64,000 nucleotides of DNA from Paenibacillus melissococcoides (GCA_944800085.1 CALYLO010000007.1:86001-150000); one strand, 5' to 3'. Counted from the first letter of the stretch, positions 32,936 to 42,912 are shown. Program-made: numbers and translations. Notes: generated by a model not told the origin, from the sequence alone.

Positions 32936-33436
32936 TTGTTTACGCGTAAATGGACGAAACGTGTCGCCGCAATCGCTATGGCAGTCAGTCTCCTTTCCCC
33001 CGCCACCTTGTTCGCCCAAGGTTCCGGCCCGCACGGCTTGAATCAGCAGAATGCACCTGAACGCGGGAGCTCCCAGATCTACATAAAGAACGTTGTTCCA
33101 TTTAACGGCACGGCCATCTATCACTGGACAGCCACCTTCGAGACGACGACTCACTATCAGATTCCGAACGATATCGACATTCCGAAGGACAGCCACCGGA
33201 AAAATATTTTGGTCTATCTGACGACCGAGAAAAATACCGGGAACAATACGGAATTCGATGTCGAACTGGAACGGTACTATCCATGGTCCGGCTGGATCAA
33301 GGAAGACACGAAGACGGGGTATGTCGGCTGGACGGCGGACGAAGTCGCCTTCAAGGGGATCAAGGATGGCGAGAGATACCGCATCCGCATCCGGGGCAAT
33401 GTGAAGGGCACCGCTGATGTGTTCAGCCAATGGTAA
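32936..33436 (+). CDS. Small secreted protein of unknown function
   Basis: The 166-residue product has a signal peptide (TKRVAAIAMAVSLLSPATLFAQG). The mature part is beta-rich, with repeats of charged/aromatic strands (IYHWTATFETTTHYQIPNDIDI, FDVELERYYPWSGWIKEDTKTGYVGWTADE). It starts at TTG 32936 behind gaggaggg. It ends in SQW with its own terminator. I recognise no family; it may be a cell-surface or toxin-like beta-sandwich protein. Confidence 0.65.
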   Translation: MFTRKWTKRVAAIAMAVSLLSPATLFAQGSGPHGLNQQNAPERGSSQIYIKNVVPFNGTAIYHWTATFETTTHYQIPNDIDIPKDSHRKNILVYLTTEKNTGNNTEFDVELERYYPWSGWIKEDTKTGYVGWTADEVAFKGIKDGERYRIRIRGNVKGTADVFSQW

Positions 33437-33455
33437 GCCTGGGCTGTATATGGAA

Positions 33456-33484
33456 CAGGACCTGAGCATCATGCTCAGGTCCTG
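33456..33484 (+). terminator. Terminator-like hairpin after the secreted-protein gene
   Basis: caggacctgagcat pairs perfectly with atgctcaggtcctg; tcttgatt follows. It lies 20 bases after the stop codon. Confidence 0.7.
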
Positions 33485-33641
33485 TCTTGATTCCGCCGCC
33501 GGAATAACGGCAGACAAGCCCGGGGCCTGCTGAGAGGCGCCGAGCTCGCCGGACAATCGGTATGGAGTCGGGCGGCCATCTCTTCCGCCGCTCCTGTATC
33601 ATCTGCCTTATGCCGGAGATGCACCCGGCATGCAGGTCCAA

Positions 33642-33908
33642 TTAGTTTTCCAACTCTTCCTTGCTGACCAAGGAGACTAAAGCGCTTACAGCCTGTTCTG
33701 CGTCCGCGCCATCCGCGGTAATGGTAATGGACGTGCCTGAGCCGATTGCAAGACTCATGATCCCCATAATGCTCTTCGCATTTACTTTTTTATCTTCCTT
33801 TTCCACGAAGATATCCGAAGAATATTTATTCGCTTCTTGAACGAACAAGGCCGCCGGTCGTGCATGCAAACCTGTCTTCAAACGTACCACAACTGGTTGT
33901 TGAGCCAT
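33642..33908 (-). CDS. HPr-family phosphocarrier (Crh position)
   Basis: The 88-residue protein has GLHARPAALFVQEANKY, with the phosphorylatable His (normally His15), and KSIMGIMSLAIGSG, with the regulatory Ser46. In Bacillus the gene after whiA (yvcL) encodes Crh, where this His is Gln; here the His is present, so this protein could in principle accept PEP-derived phosphate as well as HPrK phosphorylation. ATG 33908 (MAQQPVVV) is the chosen start. hprK lies at 54.9-55.9 kb. Confidence 0.88.
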   Translation of the reverse strand: MAQQPVVVRLKTGLHARPAALFVQEANKYSSDIFVEKEDKKVNAKSIMGIMSLAIGSGTSITITADGADAEQAVSALVSLVSKEELEN

Positions 33909-34023
33909 GCGGATCATACCCCCTACATTTCCTGTATAGTTTACTAATCAATTCACGTTTACGCCATTTCCTTCAGTTTATCACATTATAGCATTTTAAA
34001 CGATGGTACACTAGGAATAAAAT

Positions 34024-34956
34024 TCATCCGTTTCTTATTCTTTCGGCCATCTCATCAATCTTGCGCAGCCGGTGATTGACTCCGGACTTGCTGACCTTGC
34101 CCTTAAGCATCTCACCGACCTCCTTCAGATTCAGATCGGGATGAGCCAGGCGAACCTCCGCGACTTCGCGAAGCTTGTCAGGAAGCTGTTCCAGTCCAAT
34201 CTCCTTCTCAATCAGGCGGATATTCTCGATCTGGCGCACGGCCGCGCCAATCGTCTTGTTCAGATTCGCCGTCTCGCAGTTGACAATCCGGTTCACGGAG
34301 TTCCGCATATCCCGCATGATGCGGACGTCTTCGAACTTGAACAACGCCTGATGCGCCCCGATAATATTGAGGAACTCAATGATTTTCTCGCCTTCTTTAA
34401 TGTACAGCACGAACCCTTTTTTGCGTTCGATGAACCGGGCATTGAGCCGGAATTCATTGGCCAATTCGACAATAGCCTTGCAATGCTCTTCGTACATCGA
34501 TGAAATCTCGAGATGGTAAGAGGATCCTTCCGGATTGTTAACCGATCCGCCGGCAAGAAATGCCCCCCGCAAATAAGCCCGTTTACAGCAATTGTTCGCG
34601 ATAATCCGCTTATCTATTCCATCCGTGAACTGGAACCCTTCGGATACGATATGCAGATCATGCAAAATCTCCTGCACCTGGGAAGGAATGCGGACGATAT
34701 ACACATTATTTTTCTTCAAACGCATTTTTTTGCGAACCAGCAGTTCCGTGTGCGCCTGATAAAACTTCTTGATGAACGTGTATATCCGGCGGGCAATCGC
34801 CGCGTTCTCCGTCGAAATATCCAGAATGACCTTGCGGTTCGAAGAGAGCTGCACGGAGCCGTTCATGCGCATTAACGCCGCCAATTCTGCCCGTTCACAG
34901 CATGCATCGGACTCCATTAACGTCAATTCCTTTTTCGTCTGCGCTGCAAAGGACAT
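34024..34956 (-). CDS. whiA: DNA-binding protein WhiA
   Basis: The 310-residue protein carries LAGLIDADG-like motifs ([25 protein letters not shown]) and a C-terminal HTH ([50 protein letters not shown]). WhiA influences chromosome segregation and cell division in Bacillus and sporulation septation in Streptomyces. It starts 8 bases after the yvcK stop in the same operon. Confidence 0.96.
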   Translation of the reverse strand: MSFAAQTKKELTLMESDACCERAELAALMRMNGSVQLSSNRKVILDISTENAAIARRIYTFIKKFYQAHTELLVRKKMRLKKNNVYIVRIPSQVQEILHDLHIVSEGFQFTDGIDKRIIANNCCKRAYLRGAFLAGGSVNNPEGSSYHLEISSMYEEHCKAIVELANEFRLNARFIERKKGFVLYIKEGEKIIEFLNIIGAHQALFKFEDVRIMRDMRNSVNRIVNCETANLNKTIGAAVRQIENIRLIEKEIGLEQLPDKLREVAEVRLAHPDLNLKEVGEMLKGKVSKSGVNHRLRKIDEMAERIRNG

Positions 34957-34963
34957 TCTCCGC

Positions 34964-35947
34964 TCACCTCTTTCGTAACATCCAATTCTCCACCAGCTGA
35001 TAAATGTGATGGCTCAGCTTTTCCGCATCATGCCGCAAATAGGTGCGGAACAATACGAGGGAATCGGCAATCACCTTGTAACCTCTCTTCGTCACTTCAT
35101 CCAAGTCCAAATGCACTGCACGCGCCCCCTGCTCGGCGTAGCGGTCCTGCACTTGAGGCGGTATCTCCCCGTCGTTGACGATGACATAATCGAAAAGATG
35201 CTCGCCCACATGCTGCTGGATGGCTTCGAGATGGTCACTGACCTTATAATTATCCGTCTCTCCCGGCTGTGTCATAACATTGCAGACGAAGATTTTGACG
35301 GCATCCGACTCCTTGACCGCCTGTGCCAGCTTGGGGACAAGCAGCGTCGGGATAATACTCGTATATAGACTTCCCGGACCGACCAGGATCGCATCCGCCT
35401 CCTGCAGCGCCTGTACGGCCTCAGGAAGCGCCTCCACCTGCTCCGGCTCGAGGAAGACCCGCTTGATGCGCTGGCCAGCCTGCGGTATGGCAGACTCGCC
35501 CTCCACGATGGTTCCGTCGGTCATCTCCGCATTCAGCGCAATCGCCTGATTGGCGGCCGGCAGAACCCGCCCGCGCACGGCCAGCACCCGGCTCAGTTCA
35601 CGGATGCCCGCGACGAAGTCGCCCGTAATATCCGTCATGGCGGCCAGGATCAGATTCCCAAGGCTGTGCCCAGCCAGGCCGGTTCCATTCGGGAAGCGGT
35701 ATTTCAGCATCTCCGATAACGAGGGCTCCACATCCGCCAACGCCGTCAAGACGTTGCGAATGTCCCCCGGAGGCGGCATTTGCAGCTCTTGGCGCAAAAT
35801 ACCGGAACTTCCGCCGTCATCGGCGACCGTGACGATAGCCGTGATGTCAAGCGGCTTCTCCTTCAGGCCGCGCAGCATGACAGACAGACCGGTACCGCCG
35901 CCCATAACGACGATACGCGGCAGATCGCGCTCTTCTCCTATCCGCAC
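34964..35947 (-). CDS. yvcK: YvcK-family gluconeogenesis/morphology factor
   Basis: The 327-residue protein has [54 protein letters not shown] and [20 protein letters not shown], diagnostic of YvcK/CofD-like proteins. In Bacillus it binds UDP-GlcNAc and is needed for cell shape on gluconeogenic carbon. It lies between rapZ and whiA. Confidence 0.96.
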   Translation of the reverse strand: MRIGEERDLPRIVVMGGGTGLSVMLRGLKEKPLDITAIVTVADDGGSSGILRQELQMPPPGDIRNVLTALADVEPSLSEMLKYRFPNGTGLAGHSLGNLILAAMTDITGDFVAGIRELSRVLAVRGRVLPAANQAIALNAEMTDGTIVEGESAIPQAGQRIKRVFLEPEQVEALPEAVQALQEADAILVGPGSLYTSIIPTLLVPKLAQAVKESDAVKIFVCNVMTQPGETDNYKVSDHLEAIQQHVGEHLFDYVIVNDGEIPPQVQDRYAEQGARAVHLDLDEVTKRGYKVIADSLVLFRTYLRHDAEKLSHHIYQLVENWMLRKR

Positions 35948-35962
35948 TTCAGTATCCCCCCA

Positions 35963-36859
35963 TCAATGCCGATCGCGTTCGGAATCCCGATGGCTTACGC
36001 GAACGACCTCCGTCTCGCTGGAACCGAGCGTGCGGCCCAAATATTCCGCGACGGCCACGGAACGGTGCTTCCCGCCAGTGCAGCCGATGCCGATGACGAC
36101 CTGGCTTTTCCCTTCTTTGCGGTATTGGGGAAGCAAAAATTGAAGCAAGTCGAGCAGCTTGCTCAAAAAGGCCTGCGTCTCCGGCCATTTCATGACATAG
36201 TCATACACTTCGATATCTTGGCCGGTATGCGGACGCAATTGCTCCACATAATGAGGATTTGGCAGAAACCGCACGTCAAAAATGAGATCCGCATCGATAG
36301 GAACCCCATATTTGAAGCCGAACGAGGTGACGTTGACCGACATGCGGTTCTGATCGGCCTGCGTGAACCTCGAGACGATGCGTTCTTTGAGCTGCGCCGG
36401 CTTGAGACTGCTCGTGTCAATCACCTGATTGGCCCAGCCCTTCAAATCCTCCAGCAGCTTGCGCTCCATCTTGATGCCTTCCAACGGCATGCCGTTCGGC
36501 TTCAATGGATGGCGGCGCCGGCTCTCCTTGTAGCGTTGGACGAGGACTTCATCCGTCGCGTCCAAGAACAAAATTTCACAATTAATTGTATAATGTTCTC
36601 TAATATAATTCAAAGACTCCGATAACGCCGTGAAAAACTCTCGCCCGCGCAAATCGATGACGAGCGCGACCTTTCCGATTTTCCCTTTGGACTGCTCAAT
36701 CAGCTCCGCGAATTTGGGAATCAGCACGGGAGGCAGGTTGTCTACGCAAAAAAATCCGAGATCCTCCAGGCTTTGTACCGCTATGGTCTTGCCCGCACCG
36801 GACATTCCCGTAATGATGACTAATTTAGCAAGCGCTGCCGTTTCTGTTGAATCGATCAT
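35963..36859 (-). CDS. rapZ: RapZ/YvcJ nucleotide-binding protein
   Basis: The 298-residue protein has Walker [30 protein letters not shown] and the C-terminal [22 protein letters not shown]. It is an ATPase/GTPase; in enterobacteria RapZ directs RNase E to small RNAs, while in Firmicutes the role is linked to competence and nucleotide signalling. It sits 15 bases before yvcK. Confidence 0.95.
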   Translation of the reverse strand: MIDSTETAALAKLVIITGMSGAGKTIAVQSLEDLGFFCVDNLPPVLIPKFAELIEQSKGKIGKVALVIDLRGREFFTALSESLNYIREHYTINCEILFLDATDEVLVQRYKESRRRHPLKPNGMPLEGIKMERKLLEDLKGWANQVIDTSSLKPAQLKERIVSRFTQADQNRMSVNVTSFGFKYGVPIDADLIFDVRFLPNPHYVEQLRPHTGQDIEVYDYVMKWPETQAFLSKLLDLLQFLLPQYRKEGKSQVVIGIGCTGGKHRSVAVAEYLGRTLGSSETEVVRVSHRDSERDRH

Positions 36860-36887
36860 CGTTCGTCCTCTCCCTTACCAATACCGA

Positions 36888-37838
36888 TTACGAACGCAAG
36901 AACAATCCGGCCGCACCAATCATGCCTGCATCATTGCCTAGCTCAGCCGGCACGATCGATACGCCGCGCGTAACCGGTTCAGGTGTTAGCTTCTTGAACG
37001 TCTCACGGATTTGCTCGAACAAGAACTCGCCGGCCTTCGACAAGCCGCCGCCGATAATGAAGCGCTCCGGATTCAAGGTGACCGCCACCGCGGCCATCGA
37101 TTTACCGAGGTAGAAGGCTGCGCGCGAGATAATGCGGACGGCAACCTCGTCACCGGCCTTCGCCGCATCGAACACATCCTTCGCCGCGATGTCCTCCAGC
37201 AGCGACAGGGACGTGCGATCGCCGCGCTCTACCGCATCCTTCGCCATGCGAATGATGCCGGTGGCGGAGGATACCGTCTCCAGGCAGCCCATCTTGCCGC
37301 AGCCGCACTGAATCGCTTCCAGATCCGGAATGACGGCGATATGCCCCAGCTCTCCGGCCATGCCGGAAAATCCCTGCACAATCTTGCCGTTGATGATGAT
37401 TCCGCCGCCGACACCGGTTCCCAGCGTATAGCAGACGCAATTGTCGACGCCTTTGCCCGCGCCGCTCCACGCTTCTCCCAACGCCGCCACATTGGCGTCA
37501 TTGTCAATCTTGACCGGCTTGCCTAACCGTTCTTCCAATATGGCACGAATCGGCACATCCTTGAAGCCTACGTTGGGCGCCAACAAGATAACGCCTTCCT
37601 TCACATTCGTAAACCCAGCGACCCCTGCACCAATTCCAGCCACCTGGCTCCAATCGTAAGGAGACTCCTCCACGATCCGGCGAATATAGTTCTCAATGTT
37701 GTCTATGACGGTATCGGGGCCCTTGGCAACTTCAGTCGGACCTTCAAACGTTTGCAGCAGCCGGCCTTCCGTATCACAAAGACCGACCTTGATAGCCGTT
37801 CCGCCCAAATCGACACCCACGTAGATTTGCTCAGGCAT
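36888..37838 (-). CDS. glcK: Glucokinase, ROK family
   Basis: The 316-residue protein shows VGVDLGGTAIKVGLCD (phosphate binding), NDANVAALGEAWSGAG, TLGTGVGGGIIINGK and the ROK zinc motif CGCGKMGCLE. It phosphorylates glucose released inside the cell. The gene stands 28 bases before rapZ; whether it shares the promoter is unknown. Confidence 0.94.
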   Translation of the reverse strand: MPEQIYVGVDLGGTAIKVGLCDTEGRLLQTFEGPTEVAKGPDTVIDNIENYIRRIVEESPYDWSQVAGIGAGVAGFTNVKEGVILLAPNVGFKDVPIRAILEERLGKPVKIDNDANVAALGEAWSGAGKGVDNCVCYTLGTGVGGGIIINGKIVQGFSGMAGELGHIAVIPDLEAIQCGCGKMGCLETVSSATGIIRMAKDAVERGDRTSLSLLEDIAAKDVFDAAKAGDEVAVRIISRAAFYLGKSMAAVAVTLNPERFIIGGGLSKAGEFLFEQIRETFKKLTPEPVTRGVSIVPAELGNDAGMIGAAGLFLRS

Positions 37839-38124
37839 GCGTCATCCACCTTTATACTTGTAATCGTATCCTTAATCGTATGTTACTTCAGTACCCACTA
37901 TACGCGAACGCTGTAAACAGGTCAAGGCGTGCGCGGCCCGCCCGCACGGGCGTTCCGGGCCTTTCCCGGGCCGATTCCGCGCATTGGCGGCCGCCAGGCT
38001 CGCGAGATCAAATACGGAGCCCGCAGGCTCCGTCTCGACGCTGAAAATGTTGCAAAAATCTACTTTATGTCGGTACCGGGAAGCCAGGCTCGCGAATCCG
38101 GGATATCCCGTTCACGCGGAACGG
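37839..38124. other. Intergenic region between trxB and glcK
   Basis: No gene is seen. It contains a GC-rich stretch (37925-37995), a small hairpin (ggagcc-cgca-ggctcc near 38018) that may end trxB transcription, and two copies of gccaggctcgcga (near 37993 and 38089). Confidence 0.5.
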
Positions 38125-39087
38125 TTACCCCAACGTCGTGCTCCAGTCATGGACCATGCTGCCTTCCAGGAATTTCTCGCAATCCAGCGCCGCCTGACAG
38201 CCGGAACCGGCCGCGGTAATCGCTTGACGGTATTTCATGTCCTGCACGTCGCCGGCCGCGAAGATGCCCGGAACGCTCGTCTCGGTCGTGCCCGGCTTCA
38301 CGATGACGTATCCGTGCTCGTTCAGCTCGACCTTGCCGCGCAGGAAGTCGGTGTTCGGCTTATGCCCGATCGCGACGAACAGGCCGTCCGTCTCGATGAC
38401 TTCCTCTGCGCCCGTCTCGTTGTTGCGCACTCTGAGGCCGGTGACGCCCATGCCCGTCGACAGCACCTCCAGCGGCGTCCGGTTCAGCGCCCAAGAGATC
38501 TTCTCGTTCTCGCGCGCCCGGTCCTGCATGATTTTGGAGGCGCGCAGCTCGTCGCGGCGGTGCACGATCGTCAGCTCCGACGCGAAGCGGGTCAAGAAGT
38601 TAGCCTCCTCCATCGCGGAGTCTCCGCCGCCGATGACGACGATTTTTTTGCCCCGGAAGAAGAAGCCGTCGCAGGTAGCGCAAGCGCTGACCCCTTTGCC
38701 GATATTATCCTGCTCTCCAGGAATATTCAAATATTTCGCGCTGGCTCCGGTCGAGATAATGAGCGTCTCGGCCCAGATTTCCTCCAGACCTTCCCCCGTC
38801 AGCTTGAACGGGCGCTGCGATGTGTCAATATCCGTCACCCAGCCGGTAACGAACGTCGTGCCGAAGCGCTCCGCCTGCTTGCGCATGTTTTCCATCAGTT
38901 CAGGGCCCATAATCCCGTCCGGGAACCCAGGGAAGTTCTCTACATCGGTTGTCGTCGTAAGCTGGCCTCCCGGCTGCGGACCTTCGATGACGAGCGGATT
39001 CAGATTGGCGCGCGCCAGATAGATCGCCGCCGTGTACCCCGCAGGTCCTGTTCCGATAACGACCGATTTATACACTTTCTTCTCCAT
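38125..39087 (-). CDS. trxB: Thioredoxin reductase
   Basis: The 320-residue FAD/NADPH enzyme shows GTGPAGYTAAIYLARANL, the redox motif CATC in SACATCDGFFF, GGGDSAMEEANFLTRFA and GIFAAGDVQDMKYRQAITAAGSG. The length and motifs are complete. It reduces thioredoxin in the cytoplasm. A ggaggcc site precedes the ATG. Confidence 0.97.
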   Translation of the reverse strand: MEKKVYKSVVIGTGPAGYTAAIYLARANLNPLVIEGPQPGGQLTTTTDVENFPGFPDGIMGPELMENMRKQAERFGTTFVTGWVTDIDTSQRPFKLTGEGLEEIWAETLIISTGASAKYLNIPGEQDNIGKGVSACATCDGFFFRGKKIVVIGGGDSAMEEANFLTRFASELTIVHRRDELRASKIMQDRARENEKISWALNRTPLEVLSTGMGVTGLRVRNNETGAEEVIETDGLFVAIGHKPNTDFLRGKVELNEHGYVIVKPGTTETSVPGIFAAGDVQDMKYRQAITAAGSGCQAALDCEKFLEGSMVHDWSTTLG

Positions 39088-39205
39088 ACTAAAAGGCCTC
39101 CTTCACTATTAGAGGTTATTCAAAAAGTACGCTTTTGACCACGAAGGGATTCAGGAGAAAAGCAGCCTTCAGAACACGCCCGGTTATCAACTTGGGAAAA
39201 CGCGT

Positions 39206-41131
39206 CTATTCATAGAAATTCTTCTCGGTCATATCGGCGCGGAATGCCTCTTCTATCCGCTTGGCATTCTTGGCGACCGTCCCGGCGGATACGGCGTACC
39301 GTTCCCCTGCATCGCTGCGGGTGACCGGATGGCCGTGCTTCTTCGCGATGATATATTCAATCGCCGCTGCCCAAGAGTCCGCCTTCGCGATACGCGGCAC
39401 TTCATTAGGATATGACCGACGGAGAAATTCAATCCAGAGCTTCTCCGCGTCATGCATCTGAATCATGTCATACCGCCCGTTCATCCCGGACCGGATTGAA
39501 TCGATCACCTGCTGCCAGTCCGGCTCCCAGATCGGGAGCCCGCTTCCCAGGTGATACCCGTCCACGAGCTGCTTCTTGCCGTCCCACTCCACTTCAAGCT
39601 CGTCCTCTACGCCAAGCAGACGGAGAACATAGACGGTCAATTCCTTCACGTAGCCGTCCTGCTCTGGATCGAGCAGCAGCCCCCGGAGCGCCTGCTTCGC
39701 CTCGTCATCATTGATAAGGCTCATCGCCTGAAGCGCCTGCAGCTTCGTCGCGGAGTCGCCCGCGCGCAGCGCCCAGAACAGGGACGAGCGGACGAGCGGA
39801 TCCGCCTTCAACTGCCGCTCCCATTCGGCGGCCGCCCCCGGATCTCCGGCTTCGTGCCGGACAATCCGTTCCGCTGCCGCGGATCGCTCGGCCCGCCGTC
39901 CGGATCGAGCCTTGGCCTCGTAAGGAATGCGGTAATGATAGCTTGGCATCGGATCCGGAAGGCCTCCCCCGCGCCGCTGAAGCAGCTCCAAGTAATACGA
40001 GCCAATGCCGCTGTCCGGATCGACGCGCCGGCAGGCGGCCCACCAGCCGGCCGCTTCATCGTACCGGCCGAGATGGCAGGCCGCGACCGCCGCGCAATGA
40101 TAGATGCCCGGTTCGGCAGGCGATCCGGTCGCGAGCAGGCGCCGCAGATGGCGGTAAGCCTCCTCATGCCGGCCGAGGATGCCGAGCGTGTTCGCCAGCT
40201 TGAAGGCCGGCTCCCGGTGGAACGGCTGCAGCTTCGCCAGCCGCTCCATCAGCTCCCGCTCCTGTTCGATCCGCCCCGCCTGGCGCTCGAAAATGGCCAG
40301 ATTGCACAGGGCGTGCATATGCCCGGGATCCAGCGCGAGCACCTGGTGAAGCATCTCGCGGGCTTCCTTGAAGAAGCCCATATAATAATAGGCAAGCCCC
40401 AGATTGTTCCGGGCAGGCAGATCGCCGGGATTCGCCTGCAGCAGCCGCTCCAGAACGCGACCCGCCTCCACGAACCGGCCTTCTTCCATCATCCGCCGGG
40501 CTTCCTGATGCTCGGCTTCCTGGCCGCTCCGCGCTTCCCGGGCTTGTCCGGGCGGAGTCGCCAACTCGCCGCTTCCTTCGGACTCCGCCGTCCGGCTCAA
40601 GGCCGCAGCCGCTTCCTTCAAGCCTCTGGCCGCTTCTTCGAGGGCGGCCGCATTAGAGGGCGGCCGGGCTCCCGCATACGATCCGGGCCGATTCATCTCG
40701 TCATGAAGCATTTCCTTCATTTCCTGCGCCTCGCTGCGGTATGCCCCCTGGGGTTCCAGCGCCAGGTAAATATCAAGCGCCGCCTCCGCCTCCTGAAAGC
40801 ATTCAAGATAAGCGAAATTATTCGCCATATAGTAATAGCATTCACTCATGGATGGATCGAGCTCGTTCACAATATGGCGGAGGATAAGATTCGACTCCTC
40901 GAAGCGCCCCGTCTCTGCCAACGCCCCAGCCAGATTGCACTGGTGAATCGCATCGCCGGGCTCGCATTCGACCGCTCTGCGGAAATACCGCAGTGCCTTG
41001 TCATATTGCAGCCGATCTAATAATTTTACCGCGCGATCGGAATACGCGGCCGCATCTACCGGAAACATCACGACATTGCCATGCGCGTCCGCGTTGTCCC
41101 TGCCGGTTCGATGTGGCTTCTCTCCTGCCAT
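39206..41131 (-). CDS. Tetratricopeptide-repeat protein (YvcD-like position)
   Basis: About 641 residues. TPR-type helical pairs lie at ~20-120 and ~225-400 (ALRYFRRAVECEPGDAIHQCNLAGALAETGRFEESN; GDLPARNNLGLAYYYMGFFKEAREMLHQVLALDPGHMHALCNLAIF). A less conserved helical part ends in HPVTRSDAGERYAVSAGTVAKNAKRIEEAF, which looks like a short HTH. ATG 41131 has a ggaggtgcc site. A TPR gene also lies beside trxB in Bacillus. It is probably a scaffold protein. Confidence 0.85.
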   Translation of the reverse strand: MAGEKPHRTGRDNADAHGNVVMFPVDAAAYSDRAVKLLDRLQYDKALRYFRRAVECEPGDAIHQCNLAGALAETGRFEESNLILRHIVNELDPSMSECYYYMANNFAYLECFQEAEAALDIYLALEPQGAYRSEAQEMKEMLHDEMNRPGSYAGARPPSNAAALEEAARGLKEAAAALSRTAESEGSGELATPPGQAREARSGQEAEHQEARRMMEEGRFVEAGRVLERLLQANPGDLPARNNLGLAYYYMGFFKEAREMLHQVLALDPGHMHALCNLAIFERQAGRIEQERELMERLAKLQPFHREPAFKLANTLGILGRHEEAYRHLRRLLATGSPAEPGIYHCAAVAACHLGRYDEAAGWWAACRRVDPDSGIGSYYLELLQRRGGGLPDPMPSYHYRIPYEAKARSGRRAERSAAAERIVRHEAGDPGAAAEWERQLKADPLVRSSLFWALRAGDSATKLQALQAMSLINDDEAKQALRGLLLDPEQDGYVKELTVYVLRLLGVEDELEVEWDGKKQLVDGYHLGSGLPIWEPDWQQVIDSIRSGMNGRYDMIQMHDAEKLWIEFLRRSYPNEVPRIAKADSWAAAIEYIIAKKHGHPVTRSDAGERYAVSAGTVAKNAKRIEEAFRADMTEKNFYE

Positions 41132-41601
41132 CGCCAAGGCACCTCCTGCCGCATCATCGTTGTATACATAACCTTCAGTATACCATAATGACGCGCCTTC
41201 CCCCACCCCTTCGTTGAGCCGTTCCGGAGCCAAACGCGAATGACTTTCTCTTGATCAATCGGGAAAGACGAGAGGCTGGCGAAGACCGGCTGCGCATCCG
41301 CCCGAATCGGCGCCCTGACGCCGCTGCCCGCCAATGCCCGTTGCATAGGGCCCCTTATCTTACTTACACGGTTTTTTCCGGGGCTTACACAGCCCCAAAT
41401 AAGTATATTTTTCAAATAATAATAATTCTAAATATATTATAGCGCAGCCTTCGCTCGCCGGCAACCTATTCATGGCGCCGCCCCGCGTCGAACGGAGCCG
41501 GCGCGGGCAGCACCCGGCCAAGAGCGAACCCGCCGCCTGCACGCCAAAAAGCGGAACCCGCTCCTCGCGCTCAAGGAACAGGCGTCCGCCCATGATGCTG
41601 C
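41132..41601. other. Intergenic region between hisIE and the TPR gene
   Basis: About 470 bases with no supported gene. It includes an AT-rich stretch at 41395-41450, which may hold the TPR gene promoter, and small inverted repeats such as ccccgg-type arms near 41380. GC-rich open frames in it look non-coding. Confidence 0.4.
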
Positions 41602-42384
41602 TTACGATTCAGTTGAAGGCTTGATCTTGCCGTGCGCGTTATAGGCATCGCGGCGCGGCCCTTGATGCCGGCGCTGCAGCTCATTCAGCACCTGCGCGAA
41701 CGGCAGCTTCCGTTCGCGCAGCAGCACAAGCAGATGGAAGAGCAAATCCGCGGCCTCGCCGGTCAGCTCTTCATTATCGCCGTTTTTGGCCGCAATGAGC
41801 ACCTCGGCGCTCTCTTCGCCGATCTTTTTCAATATTTTATCGATGCCGGAATCAAATAAGTAGGTCGTATAGGCTCCTTCGGGCCGCTCCTCCTCCCGAT
41901 CGGCGATCACCTGCTCCAGCTCCGCCAGCACCGGGTACGGATCGTCAGCTCCCCGATCTACTGCATCAGCCCCGGCCCTCAACGTCTCCAGCGTCTCCGG
42001 CGGTTCAGATACCTGAGCAGTCTCGCTGCGATCCGCGTCGAAGCACGTATACGTGCCCGTATGGCATGCAGGACCATTCGGGATCACCTGAATGAGCAGC
42101 GTATCCCCGTCACAATCGGCGGCCAGCTCGACAATGCGCTGCGTGTTGCCGCTGGTGGCGCCTTTATGCCACAGCTCCTGCCGGGAGCGGCTCCAGAAGA
42201 TCGTCTCCCCCGTCTCGCACGACTTCAGGAGCGATTCGCGGCTCATATAGGCCATCATCAGCACCTCCCGGGTGCTCGCATCCTGCACGATCGCCGGAAC
42301 GAGTCCCTGCCCGTCCCAGCGGATGCGATCCGCCAACGCCGCTCCGTAGGCGCTCAGCCCGGCAGTCATTCCCGATTCTGTCAT
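41602..42384 (-). CDS. hisIE: HisIE: phosphoribosyl-AMP cyclohydrolase / phosphoribosyl-ATP diphosphatase
   Basis: The first half ([73 protein letters not shown]) is HisI with its zinc-binding Cys residues. The second half ([71 protein letters not shown]) is HisE. It catalyses steps 2 and 3 of histidine synthesis. The ATG overlaps the stop of the hisF remnant, so the ribosome site (aaggag) lies in the retained hisF tail. Confidence 0.96.
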   Translation of the reverse strand: MTESGMTAGLSAYGAALADRIRWDGQGLVPAIVQDASTREVLMMAYMSRESLLKSCETGETIFWSRSRQELWHKGATSGNTQRIVELAADCDGDTLLIQVIPNGPACHTGTYTCFDADRSETAQVSEPPETLETLRAGADAVDRGADDPYPVLAELEQVIADREEERPEGAYTTYLFDSGIDKILKKIGEESAEVLIAAKNGDNEELTGEAADLLFHLLVLLRERKLPFAQVLNELQRRHQGPRRDAYNAHGKIKPSTES

Positions 42385-42452
42385 CGCACATTCACTCCTT
42401 GCTGGCGCAGCGTCTCTTTGACTTCCTGTACCGACACCTCTTTATAGTGAAA
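42381..42452 (-). pseudogene. hisF: 3' remnant of hisF
   Basis: The minus strand encodes [20 protein letters not shown] then NVR and a stop, which is the C-terminal end of imidazole glycerol phosphate synthase HisF. Everything upstream is missing. The stop overlaps the hisIE start as in normal his operons. Confidence 0.85.
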
Positions 42453-42454
42453 TT

Positions 42455-42478
42455 ATCGATGGCCGGATATGCCGTCAT
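42455..42478 (-). pseudogene. hisA: 5' remnant of hisA
   Basis: A good aaggaggtaacc site and ATG 42478 are followed by codons for MTAYPAID, the start of HisA. The reading frame then runs out of phase into the hisF tail. About 1.4 to 1.5 kb of hisA-hisF would be missing, judged from the usual gene lengths. No HisA or HisF sequence remains elsewhere in the window. Confidence 0.75.
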
Positions 42479-42627
42479 AAGGTTACCTCCTTGTCACTGG
42501 AACCCCTTGTGCTTCCGTGATGATATACTTCTTCTCTTCGGATGCAACACCCACACGTGCTCCCGCTGCCCCACCAATCCTGCAAAATTACAGTTTTGTT
42601 TTTTGGGGCAAGCGTATTCGACGCCAA

Positions 42628-42705
42628 TCCTGCAAAAATACATCATTTTGCCCATATATTCCGCAATCCGCCCTTTATTTCACGAATTGATGCAACGCTG
42701 CAGGA
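42628..42705. repeat. Dispersed palindromic repeat, copy A
   Basis: Outer arms tcctgca (42628) and tgcagga (42699-42705) and inner arms catca and tgatg bound a 78-bp AT-rich element. A partial copy (aatcctgcaaaatta) lies just upstream at 42578. Related elements occur at 49552-49640 and 57210-57369. It lies in the unusual spacer between hisH and the hisA remnant. Confidence 0.55.
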
Positions 42706-42852
42706 AATTCTTCTTTTCACAGCATAAACAGTCAAAAAAACTGCACTTTTGCAGCTTTCGCCCATTATCGCCCCACGGCGCACTTTTCCCGCTCCTGCCT
42801 CGTGCTTTTCCTCCCCGCGCCTCCGCATCTCCTTCTCCTCGCCTTCTCCTTC

Positions 42853-42912
42853 GCGACTGACTCTTCGGCGACTGACTCTTCGATAACTTATTCTTCGGCA
42901 ACTGAGTGTCTT
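42853..42912. repeat. 15-bp tandem repeat downstream of hisH
   Basis: The unit gcgactgactcttcg recurs about four times with a 15-bp period (gact at 42855 and 42870, then degenerate copies). It is a short degenerate minisatellite in the spacer after hisH; its function is unknown. Confidence 0.6.

Noticed and set aside
39551-41020. 489-codon plus-strand frame opposite the TPR gene
   Set aside because: It is an antisense shadow in GC-rich coding DNA; the minus strand has clear TPR repeats.
41360-41593. 77-codon minus-strand frame between hisIE and the TPR gene
   Set aside because: No ribosome site, no recognisable domain and it runs into an AT-rich non-coding region.
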